NCBI RefSeq assembly: GCF_030814475.1
Contig: NZ_JAUSVF010000003.1
Location: 1-64,000, forward strand
DNA length: 64,000 nt
DNA from: Pararhizobium capsulatum DSM 1112
Lineage (GTDB): Bacteria; Pseudomonadota; Alphaproteobacteria; Rhizobiales; Rhizobiaceae
Direction: 5' to 3'
Part shown: one piece after another, positions 53,864-62,399 of the stretch
Numbering within the stretch: the first letter of the stretch is position 1
Layout: every line of letters begins with the position of its first letter
Notes under the pieces: generated by a model
Seen by the model: the letters and a program-made list of their open reading frames with translations, nothing else
The model's database searches: none
What the model was told of the DNA's origin: nothing
Position numbers and translations under genes: made by a program

Positions 53864-54214
53864 ATGAGTATCGCACAATATGCAGACCAAGGCTTATTCT
53901 CGCCTCGCAAGTTTGCAGAGGCACTCCGAACCACGAGCGATGAAATCGCTCGCACGGCCGGACTCGGAAAGGACGCGATCCAGCGAAAGGATCGCATTCG
54001 CTCGGACAAGACACAGCGGCGTCTGCGTGAAGTGGCGGAAATCATCAACAAGGTGGAACCACGTTTTGGATCAGCACTAATGGCATACGCTTGGTATCGC
54101 TCCGAACCCCTGCATGGGTTTTCTGGATTGACGGCAATGCAATTGGTGCGGGACGGGCGGGCCGGCGATGTGCTCGAGTATATTGACGCCATCGACGCAG
54201 GTGTTCACGCCTGA
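53864..54214 (+). CDS. Xre/MbcA/ParS-family antitoxin
   Basis: 116 aa from ATG 53864 (ATG 53846 possible). N-terminal HTH-like helices (LFSPRKFAEALRTTSDEIAR), then the ParS toxin-binding domain (LREVAEIINKVEPRFGSALM, AYAWYRSEPLHGFSGLTAMQ, LVRDGRAGDVLEYIDAID), with the usual xPxxxxxGxTxxxLxxxG pattern. Eight nt ahead of the RES toxin gene. Neutralises the toxin and probably autoregulates at the upstream dyad. Confidence 0.88.
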   Translation: MSIAQYADQGLFSPRKFAEALRTTSDEIARTAGLGKDAIQRKDRIRSDKTQRRLREVAEIINKVEPRFGSALMAYAWYRSEPLHGFSGLTAMQLVRDGRAGDVLEYIDAIDAGVHA

Positions 54215-54222
54215 TATCGTCT

Positions 54223-54726
54223 ATGTATTTTAAAGGAACTCTTTTTCGAGCGCTTAATCCGATCTACGCGCGCGAGCCCCTGTCGGGCCGTGGTGCGCAG
54301 CTTTATGGCGGCCGGTTCAATCGACAGGGTACCCCGGCGCTCTACACATCTCTTTCGGTAATGACAGCGCTACGGGAAGCCAATCAGGTCGGGAGCCTGC
54401 AGCCAACGACACTCGTTTCCTACGATGTCGACATAGAGAAAGTCTTTGATTGTCGGGACAGCGAGGCGTTGCGACGGGAAGGTATGGCCGCCGCAAGTCT
54501 TTCAGATCCCACATGGCGTAATCAGATGGTTGAGAACGGCGAAGCTGTGACACAGTTGTTCGCCCAAAGGCTCAGCGCATCTGGGTACTACGGATTGCTC
54601 GTTAGAAGCTTCGCGCACGGCGCAGCTGCCGAAGATCTCAATCTCGTGCTTTGGAAATGGAGCGGCATCTTACCCAGCCGCGTCACTCTCATTGATGATG
54701 AGCATCGGTTGTCGCCGCCATTTTGA
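54223..54726 (+). CDS. RES-domain toxin
   Basis: 167 aa. RES core with R (GAQLYGGRFNRQGTPALYTS), E (SVMTALREANQVG) and C-terminal LVLWKWS, matching the family's NAD-directed ADP-ribosyltransferase-like fold. RES toxins (MbcT, ParT, Res) deplete NAD or modify targets. Partner of the preceding antitoxin. Length is typical (150-170 aa) so it seems intact. Confidence 0.9.
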   Translation: MYFKGTLFRALNPIYAREPLSGRGAQLYGGRFNRQGTPALYTSLSVMTALREANQVGSLQPTTLVSYDVDIEKVFDCRDSEALRREGMAAASLSDPTWRNQMVENGEAVTQLFAQRLSASGYYGLLVRSFAHGAAAEDLNLVLWKWSGILPSRVTLIDDEHRLSPPF

Positions 54727-54763
54727 CGCGGCCACATACACGCCGAGGCGCCGCAATCTTGTG

Positions 54764-54870
54764 AAAAAAAATGGGCCTGCGGAGACCGCGGCCCATGAAG
54801 TGTGAAGGTCATACAACCTCCAGAGGGGAACAGCTGCGGCAGTGGGACTGGCAGGAAGCTGCCATCTGCA
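54764..54870 (-). ncRNA. candidate trans-acting sRNA, AbcR/alpha-r15-like
   Basis: Minus-strand transcript unit of ~107 nt without an ORF: a GC stem, then single-stranded pyrimidine motifs (CAGTCCCAC, GTTCCCCTCTGG) able to pair with Shine-Dalgarno sequences, then CACACTTCATGGGCC leading into a strong terminator: ATGGGCC/GGCCCAT plus GCGG/CCGC with 3-nt loop (54771-54796) followed by eight U (54764-54771). Size and layout resemble rhizobial AbcR1/AbcR2, which silence ABC-transporter mRNAs. The 5' end is estimated. Confidence 0.5.
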
Positions 54871-54919
54871 TCAGCTATACGCGTTATGATCATTTTTTGA
54901 CCATTTGGAAAACATTTAA

Positions 54920-54940
54920 TTTGCATCTCAGCTATGCAAA
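54920..54940. promoter_or_regulatory. LysR-type box upstream of the candidate sRNA
   Basis: TTTGCAT (54920-54926) and ATGCAAA (54934-54940), a perfect 7-bp dyad with 7-nt spacer that fits T-N11-A. It lies ~50-70 nt upstream of the estimated sRNA start, where LysR activators such as VtlR/LsrB act on abcR promoters in relatives. Confidence 0.45.
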
Positions 54941-55516
54941 AGCCCCCCTGCTTGCAGGCCCTCGATGCGTCTTTTCTACGCCGCGTGGGCTGGGTGATTA
55001 CGGCCCCCCTGCGGCTATGAGGCCTCGGGAACACATGGACGTTCTCAAACAGGACTCCACGCGTCTCCAGATCAGAATAATCGTCGAATACGCACCATGT
55101 CGTCCGGCGTCAGCGTTGTGATGATGCGGTACTCCCCGCTGTTGCGCCGGCAAAGAGGGTCGCCGGTTCTGCCACGAGCCAGTATGTGACTTTCGAGGCC
55201 AGGCCAGCCCAGACGATCTTCGTTACCCGCGAGGTCAATCGCGTCAAACGGTGGATAAGGTGAACATCTGCGTGCGCCACATAGAGCAGCAATCCTCCGA
55301 ACGCGCCTGAACCGGCTACGTGATGGCCGTGCGGACAATCTGCACACATCCTCTGCGGCTCGAGGTCACGACTGATCTGGTTGCCCCCCGGATCGAACGA
55401 AATGAATTCTATTATTGGTGTCATCAACGAAGCTGCGGCAAGATTGTCAGCACTTTCATTTCTGCGTAATATTGGATGGAGCCTTTTTGAGGAGCTTAGG
55501 GAGGAAATCCTGCAGC
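54941..55516. other. non-coding stretch, no gene supported
   Basis: Two overlapping minus-strand frames (55072-55347 and 55110-55427) are open but have no domain, and neither has clearly better composition. A small gene here cannot be excluded. The 3' end carries the ribosome binding site of the next gene. Confidence 0.35.
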
Positions 55517-56047
55517 ATGGCTAAGCTCGTGTTCGCCTTGAACCAGTCCCTGGATGGGTATGTCGACCACATGAAATTCGCACCTGATCCGGCGCTTTTT
55601 CGTCATTTCATCGAAGACATCAGCAGTGTTGCCGGCTGCGTGTACGGCGGCCGCATGTACGAGGTGATGCGGTATTGGGATGAAGACAATTCCGAGTGGG
55701 ACGAGGGGGAGCGCGACTACGCAGCGGCCTGGAGGAGCAAGCCAAAATGGGTTGTGTCGCGCTCGCTGAAGTCAGTCGGTCCGAACGCCACTCTTGTCCC
55801 GGATGATATCGAGACGACAATACGCAGGCTCAAGGCTCAACAGGATGGGGTGATCGAAGTTGCCGGGCCCGAGCTGGCGCAAAGCCTGACCGATCTTGGC
55901 CTTGTTGATGAATATCGACTATACCTCCATCCCGTCGTGCTAGGTTATGGCAAGCCCTTCTTCGCCGGCCCGCGGCCGCCGCTGCGCCTCGTGGCGAGCG
56001 ATCGAATTGGTGGGAACGTGATCAGGTTGACATACGTTCCCTCATAG
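55517..56047 (+). CDS. RibD C-terminal / dihydrofolate-reductase-like protein
   Basis: 176 aa from ATG 55517 with GGGAGGAA upstream. RibD_C fold: AKLVFALNQSLDGYVDHMKF, CVYGGRMYEVMRYW, WVVSRSLKSVGPNATLVPDD, IEVAGPELAQSLTDLGLVDE, YLHPVVLGYGKPFF. Members of this stand-alone group (YyaP/YwjB-like) are putative NADPH reductases of unknown substrate. Not linked to riboflavin genes. Confidence 0.87.
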   Translation: MAKLVFALNQSLDGYVDHMKFAPDPALFRHFIEDISSVAGCVYGGRMYEVMRYWDEDNSEWDEGERDYAAAWRSKPKWVVSRSLKSVGPNATLVPDDIETTIRRLKAQQDGVIEVAGPELAQSLTDLGLVDEYRLYLHPVVLGYGKPFFAGPRPPLRLVASDRIGGNVIRLTYVPS

Positions 56048-56217
56048 TCGCTCGACAAACGCGATAGAGTGCTGAGAATGTCAGTTTCAGGATCAGCAGC
56101 AGCTGTCTCCGACGTTGGCATGGGGAACGAAAGACGATATCAGACGCATAGTCTTGCCTTTAGCACCAGCCTGGGCGAACTTTCTTGCAGTGCGTTTTCA
56201 CGAATGGCATCCAACGA

Positions 56218-56523
56218 ATGAACAACACCATACTCGATACTTTGACCGGAATGTTCTTCACCGTCGACGATCCCGATGGAAGCTATGGCACCGGCCAAGT
56301 TATTCGCCTCGCTGCCGAGGGCATCTATTTCGTTCGTTTCGACGGTAACGAGGTGACGCTGCCCTTGGAGCTCGTATCCATCGGTGAGATGTTGCAGACC
56401 ACCGAGGAGGAATTCAAACTTTGGCGGTTCTTCGATACAATCGAGGAAAGAGATAAGTGGATCGAATGGCTGGATGCACCATCCAAACCCCGGGTCATCT
56501 CGCTTGTGAAGCCTATCAAATAG
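56218..56523 (+). CDS. hypothetical protein, 101 aa
   Basis: MNNTILDTLTGMFFTVDDPD then GSYGTGQVIRLAAEGIYFVR, a small beta-rich fold followed by acidic helices (EEEFKLWRFFDTIEERDKWI). Upstream frame extension to 56185 lacks protein character, so ATG 56218 was chosen. No recognised family. Possibly cut at its end, since integrase-fossil sequence starts right after the stop. Confidence 0.6.
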   Translation: MNNTILDTLTGMFFTVDDPDGSYGTGQVIRLAAEGIYFVRFDGNEVTLPLELVSIGEMLQTTEEEFKLWRFFDTIEERDKWIEWLDAPSKPRVISLVKPIK

Positions 56524-56531
56524 GGCTTGTT

Positions 56532-56740
56532 GAGCTTGACCTTGCCCGCTGGCGAGTGATCTTCCGGTGTCCCGAGGAAAGTTGCCAGGCGACCGAAGTT
56601 GCGGAGATAGTTGCGCTGCGTTTCGCGTGAGAAACGTCGCATGTTCATGTCGTCGATCAGCCTCTGGCGCAGCGGGCTGATGGGTGCATCAAGAACTGAT
56701 GGGACATCGTCAGGCTCCTTGTTGAAGAAGCCCGTAATGG
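56532..56740 (-). pseudogene. tyrosine recombinase N-terminal fossil
   Basis: SPLRQRLIDDMNMRRFSRET then QRNYLRNFGRLATFLG is the SAM-like core-binding start of integrases used by IS91-type or XerC-like elements (MTPLRQRMIEDMxxRxxxxxTQxxYxRxVxxFAxFxGxSPD). It ends after ~60 residues and the catalytic domain is absent. Confidence 0.65.
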
Positions 56741-56838
56741 TCTGCTTGAACGACGCTCAATGCATGTGAGACCGGGTGTGGATCTCTACCTCAACCGCGG
56801 GCGCCCTCCCGCGCAGGGGGTTCGTTCACCGGCCCAAA

Positions 56839-57927
56839 CTAGACGGCCATGCGAAGTTGTTGTTCATCGCGCTCGCGTTGAGAGGCTAACGACGACAGGG
56901 TCACCCCCAACAGGCGGACGCCCAGTCGAAATGGAAAGGCGGTCTCCAGCAGTGCCGATGCGTGTTGCAGAATTTCGTCTTCGCAAGAAAACGAATGCGA
57001 TATCGTTCGGCTTCGTGTTGCTTGCTGGAAGTCGGCGTATTTGATCTTCACGGTGACAGTCTTGCCGACAATACCGTGACGTTGACAGTGACCCCACACC
57101 TTCGCGGCAAGAGGGGCGAGTTCGGCTTTTGCAGCCTTCAGCGCGAAGATGTCCTCGGTAAACGTATCCTCTGCGCCGATCGACTTCCGCTCCCTGTCGG
57201 GGTTGACCTGCCGATTGTCGACGCCGCGGGCGATCCCGTAAAGGTAAGCTCCGGATTTTCCGAAGTGCGCGGCCAAATATTCTAACGTCCGGCTCTTCAG
57301 ATCCGCTCCGGTTTCGATGCCGAGACGGCGCATCTTCTCGGCTGTCGCCGGGCCGACGCCGTGGAACTTTTTGACCGCAAGCGCCTCAACGAAGGCGGGA
57401 CCGTTCTTCGGGGAGATCAGGGCCTGACCATTCGGCTTGTTGAGATCCGATGCCATCTTGGCGAGGAACTTGTTGTAGGAAATTCCGGCAGAGGCATTGA
57501 GGCCGGTGACAGTTTTGATCCTGTCTCTGATCTCGGCCGCGATCTCGGTGGCGACTGCCATTCCTTTCAAGTTTTCCGTCACATCGAGATAGGCTTCGTC
57601 GAGCGATAATGGCTCGATCAAAGGCGTGTACTCGGCAAAGATCTCCCGGATTTGCTGCGACACCGCCTTATAGACGTCGAAGCGCGGAGGGACAAAGATC
57701 AGATCCGGGCATTTGCGCGCCGCTGTCACTGAGGGCATTGCGGAATGGACACCAAACTTTCGGGCCTCGTAGCTAGCAGCCGCGACTACGCCGCGGGCGG
57801 CAGCACTGCCAACAGCCAACGGCTTGCCACGGAGCTCCGGATTGTCTCGCTGTTCCACCGACGCGTAGAAAGCATCCATGTCGACGTGTATGATCTTGCG
57901 AACGGTTGGTGCGGCGTCATCGCTCAT
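56839..57927 (-). CDS. dinB: DNA polymerase IV (Y-family)
   Basis: 362 aa. Translesion polymerase. Catalytic acidic residues in IIHVDMDAFYASVEQRDNP and LIEPLSLDEAYLDVTENLKG; steric-gate region AFYASV; HhH in KKFHGVGPATAEKMRRLGIE; little-finger domain to the C-terminus. Length is typical of E. coli DinB (351). It starts 6 nt after the helicase stop, so the two are co-transcribed. Many rhizobia carry two dinB genes; this would be the accessory copy. Confidence 0.93.
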   Translation of the reverse strand: MSDDAAPTVRKIIHVDMDAFYASVEQRDNPELRGKPLAVGSAAARGVVAAASYEARKFGVHSAMPSVTAARKCPDLIFVPPRFDVYKAVSQQIREIFAEYTPLIEPLSLDEAYLDVTENLKGMAVATEIAAEIRDRIKTVTGLNASAGISYNKFLAKMASDLNKPNGQALISPKNGPAFVEALAVKKFHGVGPATAEKMRRLGIETGADLKSRTLEYLAAHFGKSGAYLYGIARGVDNRQVNPDRERKSIGAEDTFTEDIFALKAAKAELAPLAAKVWGHCQRHGIVGKTVTVKIKYADFQQATRSRTISHSFSCEDEILQHASALLETAFPFRLGVRLLGVTLSSLASQRERDEQQLRMAV

Positions 57928-57933
57928 CGGACG

Positions 57934-60000
57934 CTACTTCCACATGGTACGCATGCGAGCGCCGACATCGATCCTGATCTGACGGGCGCTGCGCTCGCTC
58001 GTTTGAGCGGAAACTTTCGGCCAGCTTGTTACTTCAAAAAACTGCAGGAGCGTTGCTGGAATGAATCGTGTCCTCGAGGCATAGACATGCCGATCGCCCT
58101 GCGTGTTCTGGCCATAGGTGAAGAACCGTTGCGGTATCACGAGCGTCAAACTGTCCCGTGCCCGCGTCATGCCGACATAGAGCAGTCGGCGCTCTTCCTC
58201 AATTTCCGCTGTTGTGCCGACGCCGAGATCAGAGGGAATGCAACCGTCGACCACGTTCAGCATGAACACTGATCGCCACTCCTGGCCTTTGGCAGAATGG
58301 ATGGTGGACAGGATCAGATAGTCTTCATCCAGCAAGGGAACGCCGGCCTGATCACTGGTCGCATCCGGCGGATCAAGGGTGAGTTCGGTCAGGAAACGTT
58401 CTCGGCTCGGGTAGCCGCCGGCAATCTGCTCAAGCTGGAGCAGATCGGCTTTGCGCGTATCGGCATCCTCGTGAATCCTTTCCAGATGAGGCTCATACCA
58501 GATGCGGGCCACCTCCAGTTCGCGTGGCCAAGTGCCGCTGCTTTTCAGGAGAGAGGTAAGCAACGTCACGAAGGAGGGCCAATCCTCGCCGGTCTTGGGT
58601 GGGGGTGGAATTTCGGCCAGTGACTGAAGAGGCTCCGGATCTGTTGCTATCGTGTCGAGGATCTTTCCAGCCGTCTGTGGTCCAATGCCAGGCAGCATCT
58701 GGAGCAGCCGGAAGCCGGCGACCCGATCGCGAGGGTTCTGGGCAAATCTGAGAACAGCCAGGAGATCCTTCACATGCGCGCTGTCGAGGAACTTCAGGCC
58801 GCCAAATTTAACGAAAGGGATGTTGCGGCGTGTCAACTCGACTTCCAGCGCTCCGCTATGGCTCGACGCACGAAACAAGACGGCCTGCTGTTTCAGGGGA
58901 ATGCCAACTTCCCGATTGGCCAAGACCTGTTCGGCGATGTGATTGGCCTGATCGGTTTCATCCTTGACCGTGACCAACCATGGTCGTTGTTCGGAAGCGC
59001 GATCTGTCCAGAGGTTCTTGGTGAAGCGTTCGCGCGCGAGATCGATAACGCCATTTGCGGCCGCAAGGATCGGCTGAGTTGAGCGGTAGTTCCTGTCGAG
59101 AGTGATGACGTCGGCCGGGATCGGCGAGAATACCTTTGGAAAGTCGAGAATGTTTCGGACTGTGGCCGCGCGAAATGAATAGATGGATTGAGCATCGTCG
59201 CCAACAACGGTCAGTCCGCCCCCATCCGGCTTTATTGAAAACAGGATTGATGCCTGGAGTTTGTTGGTATCCTGGTATTCATCGACAAGCACGTGATCGA
59301 ACCGCTGACCGACATCCGCTGCCAATTCCGGATCGGACATCATCTGCGCCCAATAGAGAAGCAGATCGTCATAATCGAGCACGTTCTGCATCTGCTTCGC
59401 CTCGACGTAGGCCGCGAAAAGCTGCTTCAGTTGTTCTTCCCAGCCGGCCACCCAGGGATATGCCGATTTCAGCACCTCGACGATCGAGCTCTCCGAATTG
59501 ACCACGCGCGAATAGATCGCAAGGCATGTACCCTTTGTCGGGAAACGACCGTCTGTCTTGGACAACCCCAATTCGTGGCGCACGAGGTTCATCAGATCGG
59601 CGCTGTCCTCGCGGTCATGGATCGTAAAGTCGACGTTGAGACCGATCTGTTCGGCATAGATTCTCAGCAGACGCGCGCCGATACCGTGGAAGGTTCCGGA
59701 CCAGGCGAGGGCATCGGTCATGATCGCGGAGTTATCGCCGAGCACCTGCCTGCAGATGCGTTGAACACGACGGGCCATTTCGGATGAAGCTCTGCGTGAG
59801 AAGGTCATGAGCAGAATGCGTCGTGGATCAGCACCCTTAACGATCAGATGCGCGACTCGGTGGGCGAGCGTATTTGTTTTGCCTGAGCCGGCGCCCGCGA
59901 TGATCAGCAACGGCCCGCTGGCTGCGCCTTGCGAGGTGCCAGCACCGTATTCCACTGCTTCTCTTTGGCGGTCATTCAGTTTGTCGAGGTAAGCTGTCAT
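57934..60000 (-). CDS. UvrD/Rep-family (SF1A) DNA helicase
   Basis: 688 aa. Helicase motifs in order: Q motif LNDRQREAVEY, Walker A IIAGAGSGKTN (~36-42), Ia RILLMTFSRRASSEM, II VLVDEYQDTN, III VVGDDAQSIYSFRAA, IV LDRNYRSTQPIL, V LSTIHSAKGQEW, VI RRLLYVGMTRARDSL. Slightly short at the C-terminus against UvrD (720 aa). Unwinds DNA in repair; operon with dinB suggests a damage-tolerance role. Confidence 0.93.
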   Translation of the reverse strand: MTAYLDKLNDRQREAVEYGAGTSQGAASGPLLIIAGAGSGKTNTLAHRVAHLIVKGADPRRILLMTFSRRASSEMARRVQRICRQVLGDNSAIMTDALAWSGTFHGIGARLLRIYAEQIGLNVDFTIHDREDSADLMNLVRHELGLSKTDGRFPTKGTCLAIYSRVVNSESSIVEVLKSAYPWVAGWEEQLKQLFAAYVEAKQMQNVLDYDDLLLYWAQMMSDPELAADVGQRFDHVLVDEYQDTNKLQASILFSIKPDGGGLTVVGDDAQSIYSFRAATVRNILDFPKVFSPIPADVITLDRNYRSTQPILAAANGVIDLARERFTKNLWTDRASEQRPWLVTVKDETDQANHIAEQVLANREVGIPLKQQAVLFRASSHSGALEVELTRRNIPFVKFGGLKFLDSAHVKDLLAVLRFAQNPRDRVAGFRLLQMLPGIGPQTAGKILDTIATDPEPLQSLAEIPPPPKTGEDWPSFVTLLTSLLKSSGTWPRELEVARIWYEPHLERIHEDADTRKADLLQLEQIAGGYPSRERFLTELTLDPPDATSDQAGVPLLDEDYLILSTIHSAKGQEWRSVFMLNVVDGCIPSDLGVGTTAEIEEERRLLYVGMTRARDSLTLVIPQRFFTYGQNTQGDRHVYASRTRFIPATLLQFFEVTSWPKVSAQTSERSARQIRIDVGARMRTMWK

Positions 60001-60114
60001 ATCGAGGCGCCGTTTGGGCCACCCTCATAGGAGGCGGCCGATCTGTGACTTATATGTGAATGCGAACAAAAAGTGAACTTGCGTCCCGCTTTTTTTTCGA
60101 ACTCAATTTGAAGT

Positions 60115-60271
60115 TTGGTCGTTCTCAGGCGGCCACCACTTCCACGACGTCGATGTTCCCATCGGCACACGGTTTCTGCCGAAGCCCTATAGAATAGACG
60201 ATGTCCTTGATGTGACGTCGGAACTGATCTCCCGTCCGGCCGCGCCTTGGCAAGTCAAAAGCGTAGCCTGA
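60115..60271 (+). pseudogene. response-regulator receiver C-terminal fossil
   Basis: HHFHDVDVPIGTRFLPKPYR then IDDVLDVTSELI matches the last strand and helix of CheY-like receivers, with the conserved Lys-Pro (KPY). The phosphoacceptor Asp region is missing. Ends at TGA 60269-60271. Confidence 0.45.
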
Positions 60272-60670
60272 CTTGCAACGTGGCAACGGTTACGAACCTG
60301 TTTAGAGTGGAGCCGCTGTGAGGAACATGGCAACCGGCAAGCCTAATGCCGAGGCAGTTAAAGCAAGCATCGAGGCCATCTTTATCAATCGCGCTCGCCG
60401 CGCTCTTCCGTGATCCCATTCGTACGCCATACAGGTTCCTCCGCCTGGCAATCAACCACCCGAATGAACAGGAGTCGAGTCCAAGAACCTCGAATTTTGG
60501 GGAAGCAGACATCGCGACGATCGACGCGACAAAAGACGCTGTTGGGATCGTCCGATCACTAGACTCCTGGTTGCGGGCATGCAAATTTTAGGTGGGGCAG
60601 GGCGAATTCCATAGGCATAACCATGGTTCAGGGCTCTTGTTTGTGCGTTTCCGGAGCTGCGGCACCTTCA
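60272..60670. other. non-coding stretch, no gene supported
   Basis: Open frames on both strands around 60255-60591 have no recognisable domain. A 28-codon frame at ~60327 (MATGKPNAEAVKASIEAIF) looks protein-like but is too short to call. Confidence 0.35.
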
Positions 60671-61003
60671 ATGACTTCCACGACTGACTTTATTGCAGAA
60701 CTCTTCCGTGCCGGAAACGAAGTGGCGAAGCTGAGCCATTCAAAGCGTAAAAGGCTGCTGGAGCGTGCCCTGACCACCGTGAAGGATATGCGCGACATCC
60801 TTGGAATTCCGAGCAGCGGGACGGACGCCGATCAACTTGTGCAACTCGCAACTTTCGTCGCAAAACTCGAACATCAGGGTGACAGCGAGGTCGGCCAGGC
60901 GTTCCTCACCGCGTCCACCTTGATCCGGGATCTTCGGATTGCCATGGACGAGAAGGTTGAAGTTATGATCAAGGAACTGCGGCTTCCCGAGGAAGCGAAG
61001 TGA
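60671..61003 (+). CDS. small helical hypothetical protein, 110 aa
   Basis: MTSTTDFIAELFRAGNEVAK then KRLLERALTTVKDMRDILGI; predicted all-helical and soluble. Intact homologue of the frameshifted gene at 1598-1905, so two loci of this family exist in one window. No known domain. ATG 60671 chosen by alignment with that copy. Confidence 0.7.
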   Translation: MTSTTDFIAELFRAGNEVAKLSHSKRKRLLERALTTVKDMRDILGIPSSGTDADQLVQLATFVAKLEHQGDSEVGQAFLTASTLIRDLRIAMDEKVEVMIKELRLPEEAK

Positions 61004-61171
61004 GGCATTGGCAGCGTTCTAAAGTGTGCCAGCCTCCTGAATGAGCGGCCGGTTTACCGGACCTCTTATCCCTATCTTCAAATCGCCCTCTGTTTCGAAT
61101 AATGCCCTGACCTGCATGCATCTTTTGGCCTGCAAGCGCGTTTCGGTGGACGCAACCGAAGGAGACAGGCC

Positions 61172-61348
61172 ATGAGCAAGCGTGAGATGATCGATACAGG
61201 AACCGACAAGCGTTACGTCCGTCGCGACCAGGACGGTAAGTTCAAGGAGAGCGTCGAGGTGTCCCGATCATTGTCGGCAGATGCCCGCCATGATGCCAAG
61301 AACGACGCCAAGCCGGGTCAAGGTGACAAGGGCGACCGAAAGCACTGA
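61172..61348 (+). CDS. small charged hypothetical protein, 58 aa
   Basis: MSKREMIDTGTDKRYVRRDQ then DGKFKESVEVSRSLSADARH, ending DKGDRKH. AAGGAGA precedes the ATG. Highly charged and likely unstructured; this type is widespread in rhizobia. It ends 5 nt before the exonuclease GTG, so they may share a transcript. Function unknown. Confidence 0.75.
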   Translation: MSKREMIDTGTDKRYVRRDQDGKFKESVEVSRSLSADARHDAKNDAKPGQGDKGDRKH

Positions 61349-61353
61349 GAGCG

Positions 61354-62130
61354 GTGAAGCTCGCCACATACAATGTCAACGGCATCAATGGCCGTCTCGA
61401 TGTGTTGCTTCGGTGGCTCGCCGAGGCGAAGCCCGATGTCGTCTGCCTGCAGGAACTGAAGGCGCCGGACGACAAGTTTCCGCAGAGCGAGCTTGAGAAG
61501 GCGGGGTACGGGGCAATCTGGCATGGCCAGAAGTCCTGGAACGGCGTGGCAATCCTTGCTCGCGATCAGGAGCCGATTTTAACCCGGCGTGGACTACCGG
61601 GAGAGCCCGGCGACAGTCACAGTCGATACATCGAAGCAGCGATTGATGGAATTGTGGTTGGTTGCCTTTACCTTCCCAACGGCAACCCCGCGCCAGGTCC
61701 GAAGTTCGACTACAAACTGCGTTGGTTTGAGCGTCTGCATGACTATGCAGCGGAACTGCTCCACTTGGACATTCCCGTCGCCCTTGTCGGTGACTTCAAT
61801 GTCATGCCGACCGAACTTGACGTCTACAAACCGGAGCGTTGGCGTGATGACGCCCTGTTTCGGCCGGAGGTCAGGGCGGCCTATTCGGAGTTGCTCGAAC
61901 AGGGGTGGACGGATGCGGTTCGGACGTTACACCCCGACGAACATATCTACACCTTCTGGAAGTATCTCCGGAATGCCTTTGCGCGAGATGCAGGCCTTCG
62001 CATCGACCATTTTCTCCTCAGCCCGAGCTTAGCGCCGGTTCTGACACGCGCGGCAGTGGACAAACATGTTCGGGGCTGGGATCACACGAGCGACCACGCC
62101 CCAGTCTGGATCGAACTATCGAACGCATAG
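61354..62130 (+). CDS. xthA: exodeoxyribonuclease III
   Basis: 258 aa from GTG 61354. AP endonuclease/3' exonuclease of base-excision repair. Motifs: LATYNVNGINGRL, VVCLQELKAPD (Glu metal ligand), LYLPNGNPAP, ALVGDFNVMPTELD (Asp-Asn), and RIDHFLLSPSL with WDHTSDHAPVWIEL (catalytic Asp-His). Complete length. A second xthA copy is common in rhizobia. Confidence 0.93.
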   Translation: MKLATYNVNGINGRLDVLLRWLAEAKPDVVCLQELKAPDDKFPQSELEKAGYGAIWHGQKSWNGVAILARDQEPILTRRGLPGEPGDSHSRYIEAAIDGIVVGCLYLPNGNPAPGPKFDYKLRWFERLHDYAAELLHLDIPVALVGDFNVMPTELDVYKPERWRDDALFRPEVRAAYSELLEQGWTDAVRTLHPDEHIYTFWKYLRNAFARDAGLRIDHFLLSPSLAPVLTRAAVDKHVRGWDHTSDHAPVWIELSNA

Positions 62131-62155
62131 AGAGCCATACGGCCTGGAGGAACTG

Positions 62156-62398
62156 ATGTCTGAACACCTGCGACAAGAAATGCGAGAACGGCTTGAAGAC
62201 TTTGTCGATAGTTTCGTGGTGAAGGGTGCAAAGCCGCATGATGTCTTCGATGAGATCACATCCGCGGTGGAAGCGCTTCGTGAAGCCTATGATCGTGATC
62301 CCGATCCGATGAACGATACCGTCGTCGCGCCGCTGCTTGAAGAGCCGTCCAACGACTGGCCTGCAGCGGACGGAAAACCTCGGCCTGGCGGCAAGTGA
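62156..62398 (+). CDS. small acidic hypothetical protein, 80 aa
   Basis: GGAGG precedes ATG 62156. MSEHLRQEMRERLEDFVDSF then VVKGAKPHDVFDEITSAVEA; helical and acidic with a proline-rich tail. Lies 25 nt after xthA and 1 nt before the glutaminase start, so likely one operon. Function unknown. Confidence 0.75.
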   Translation: MSEHLRQEMRERLEDFVDSFVVKGAKPHDVFDEITSAVEALREAYDRDPDPMNDTVVAPLLEEPSNDWPAADGKPRPGGK

Positions 62399-62399
62399 C

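Noticed and set aside
55072..55427. Two overlapping minus-strand frames of 91 and 105 codons
   Set aside because: Neither has a recognisable domain or clear ribosome binding site; left as unassigned.
60255..60591. Open frames on both strands
   Set aside because: No domain, no good start; conflicting strands.
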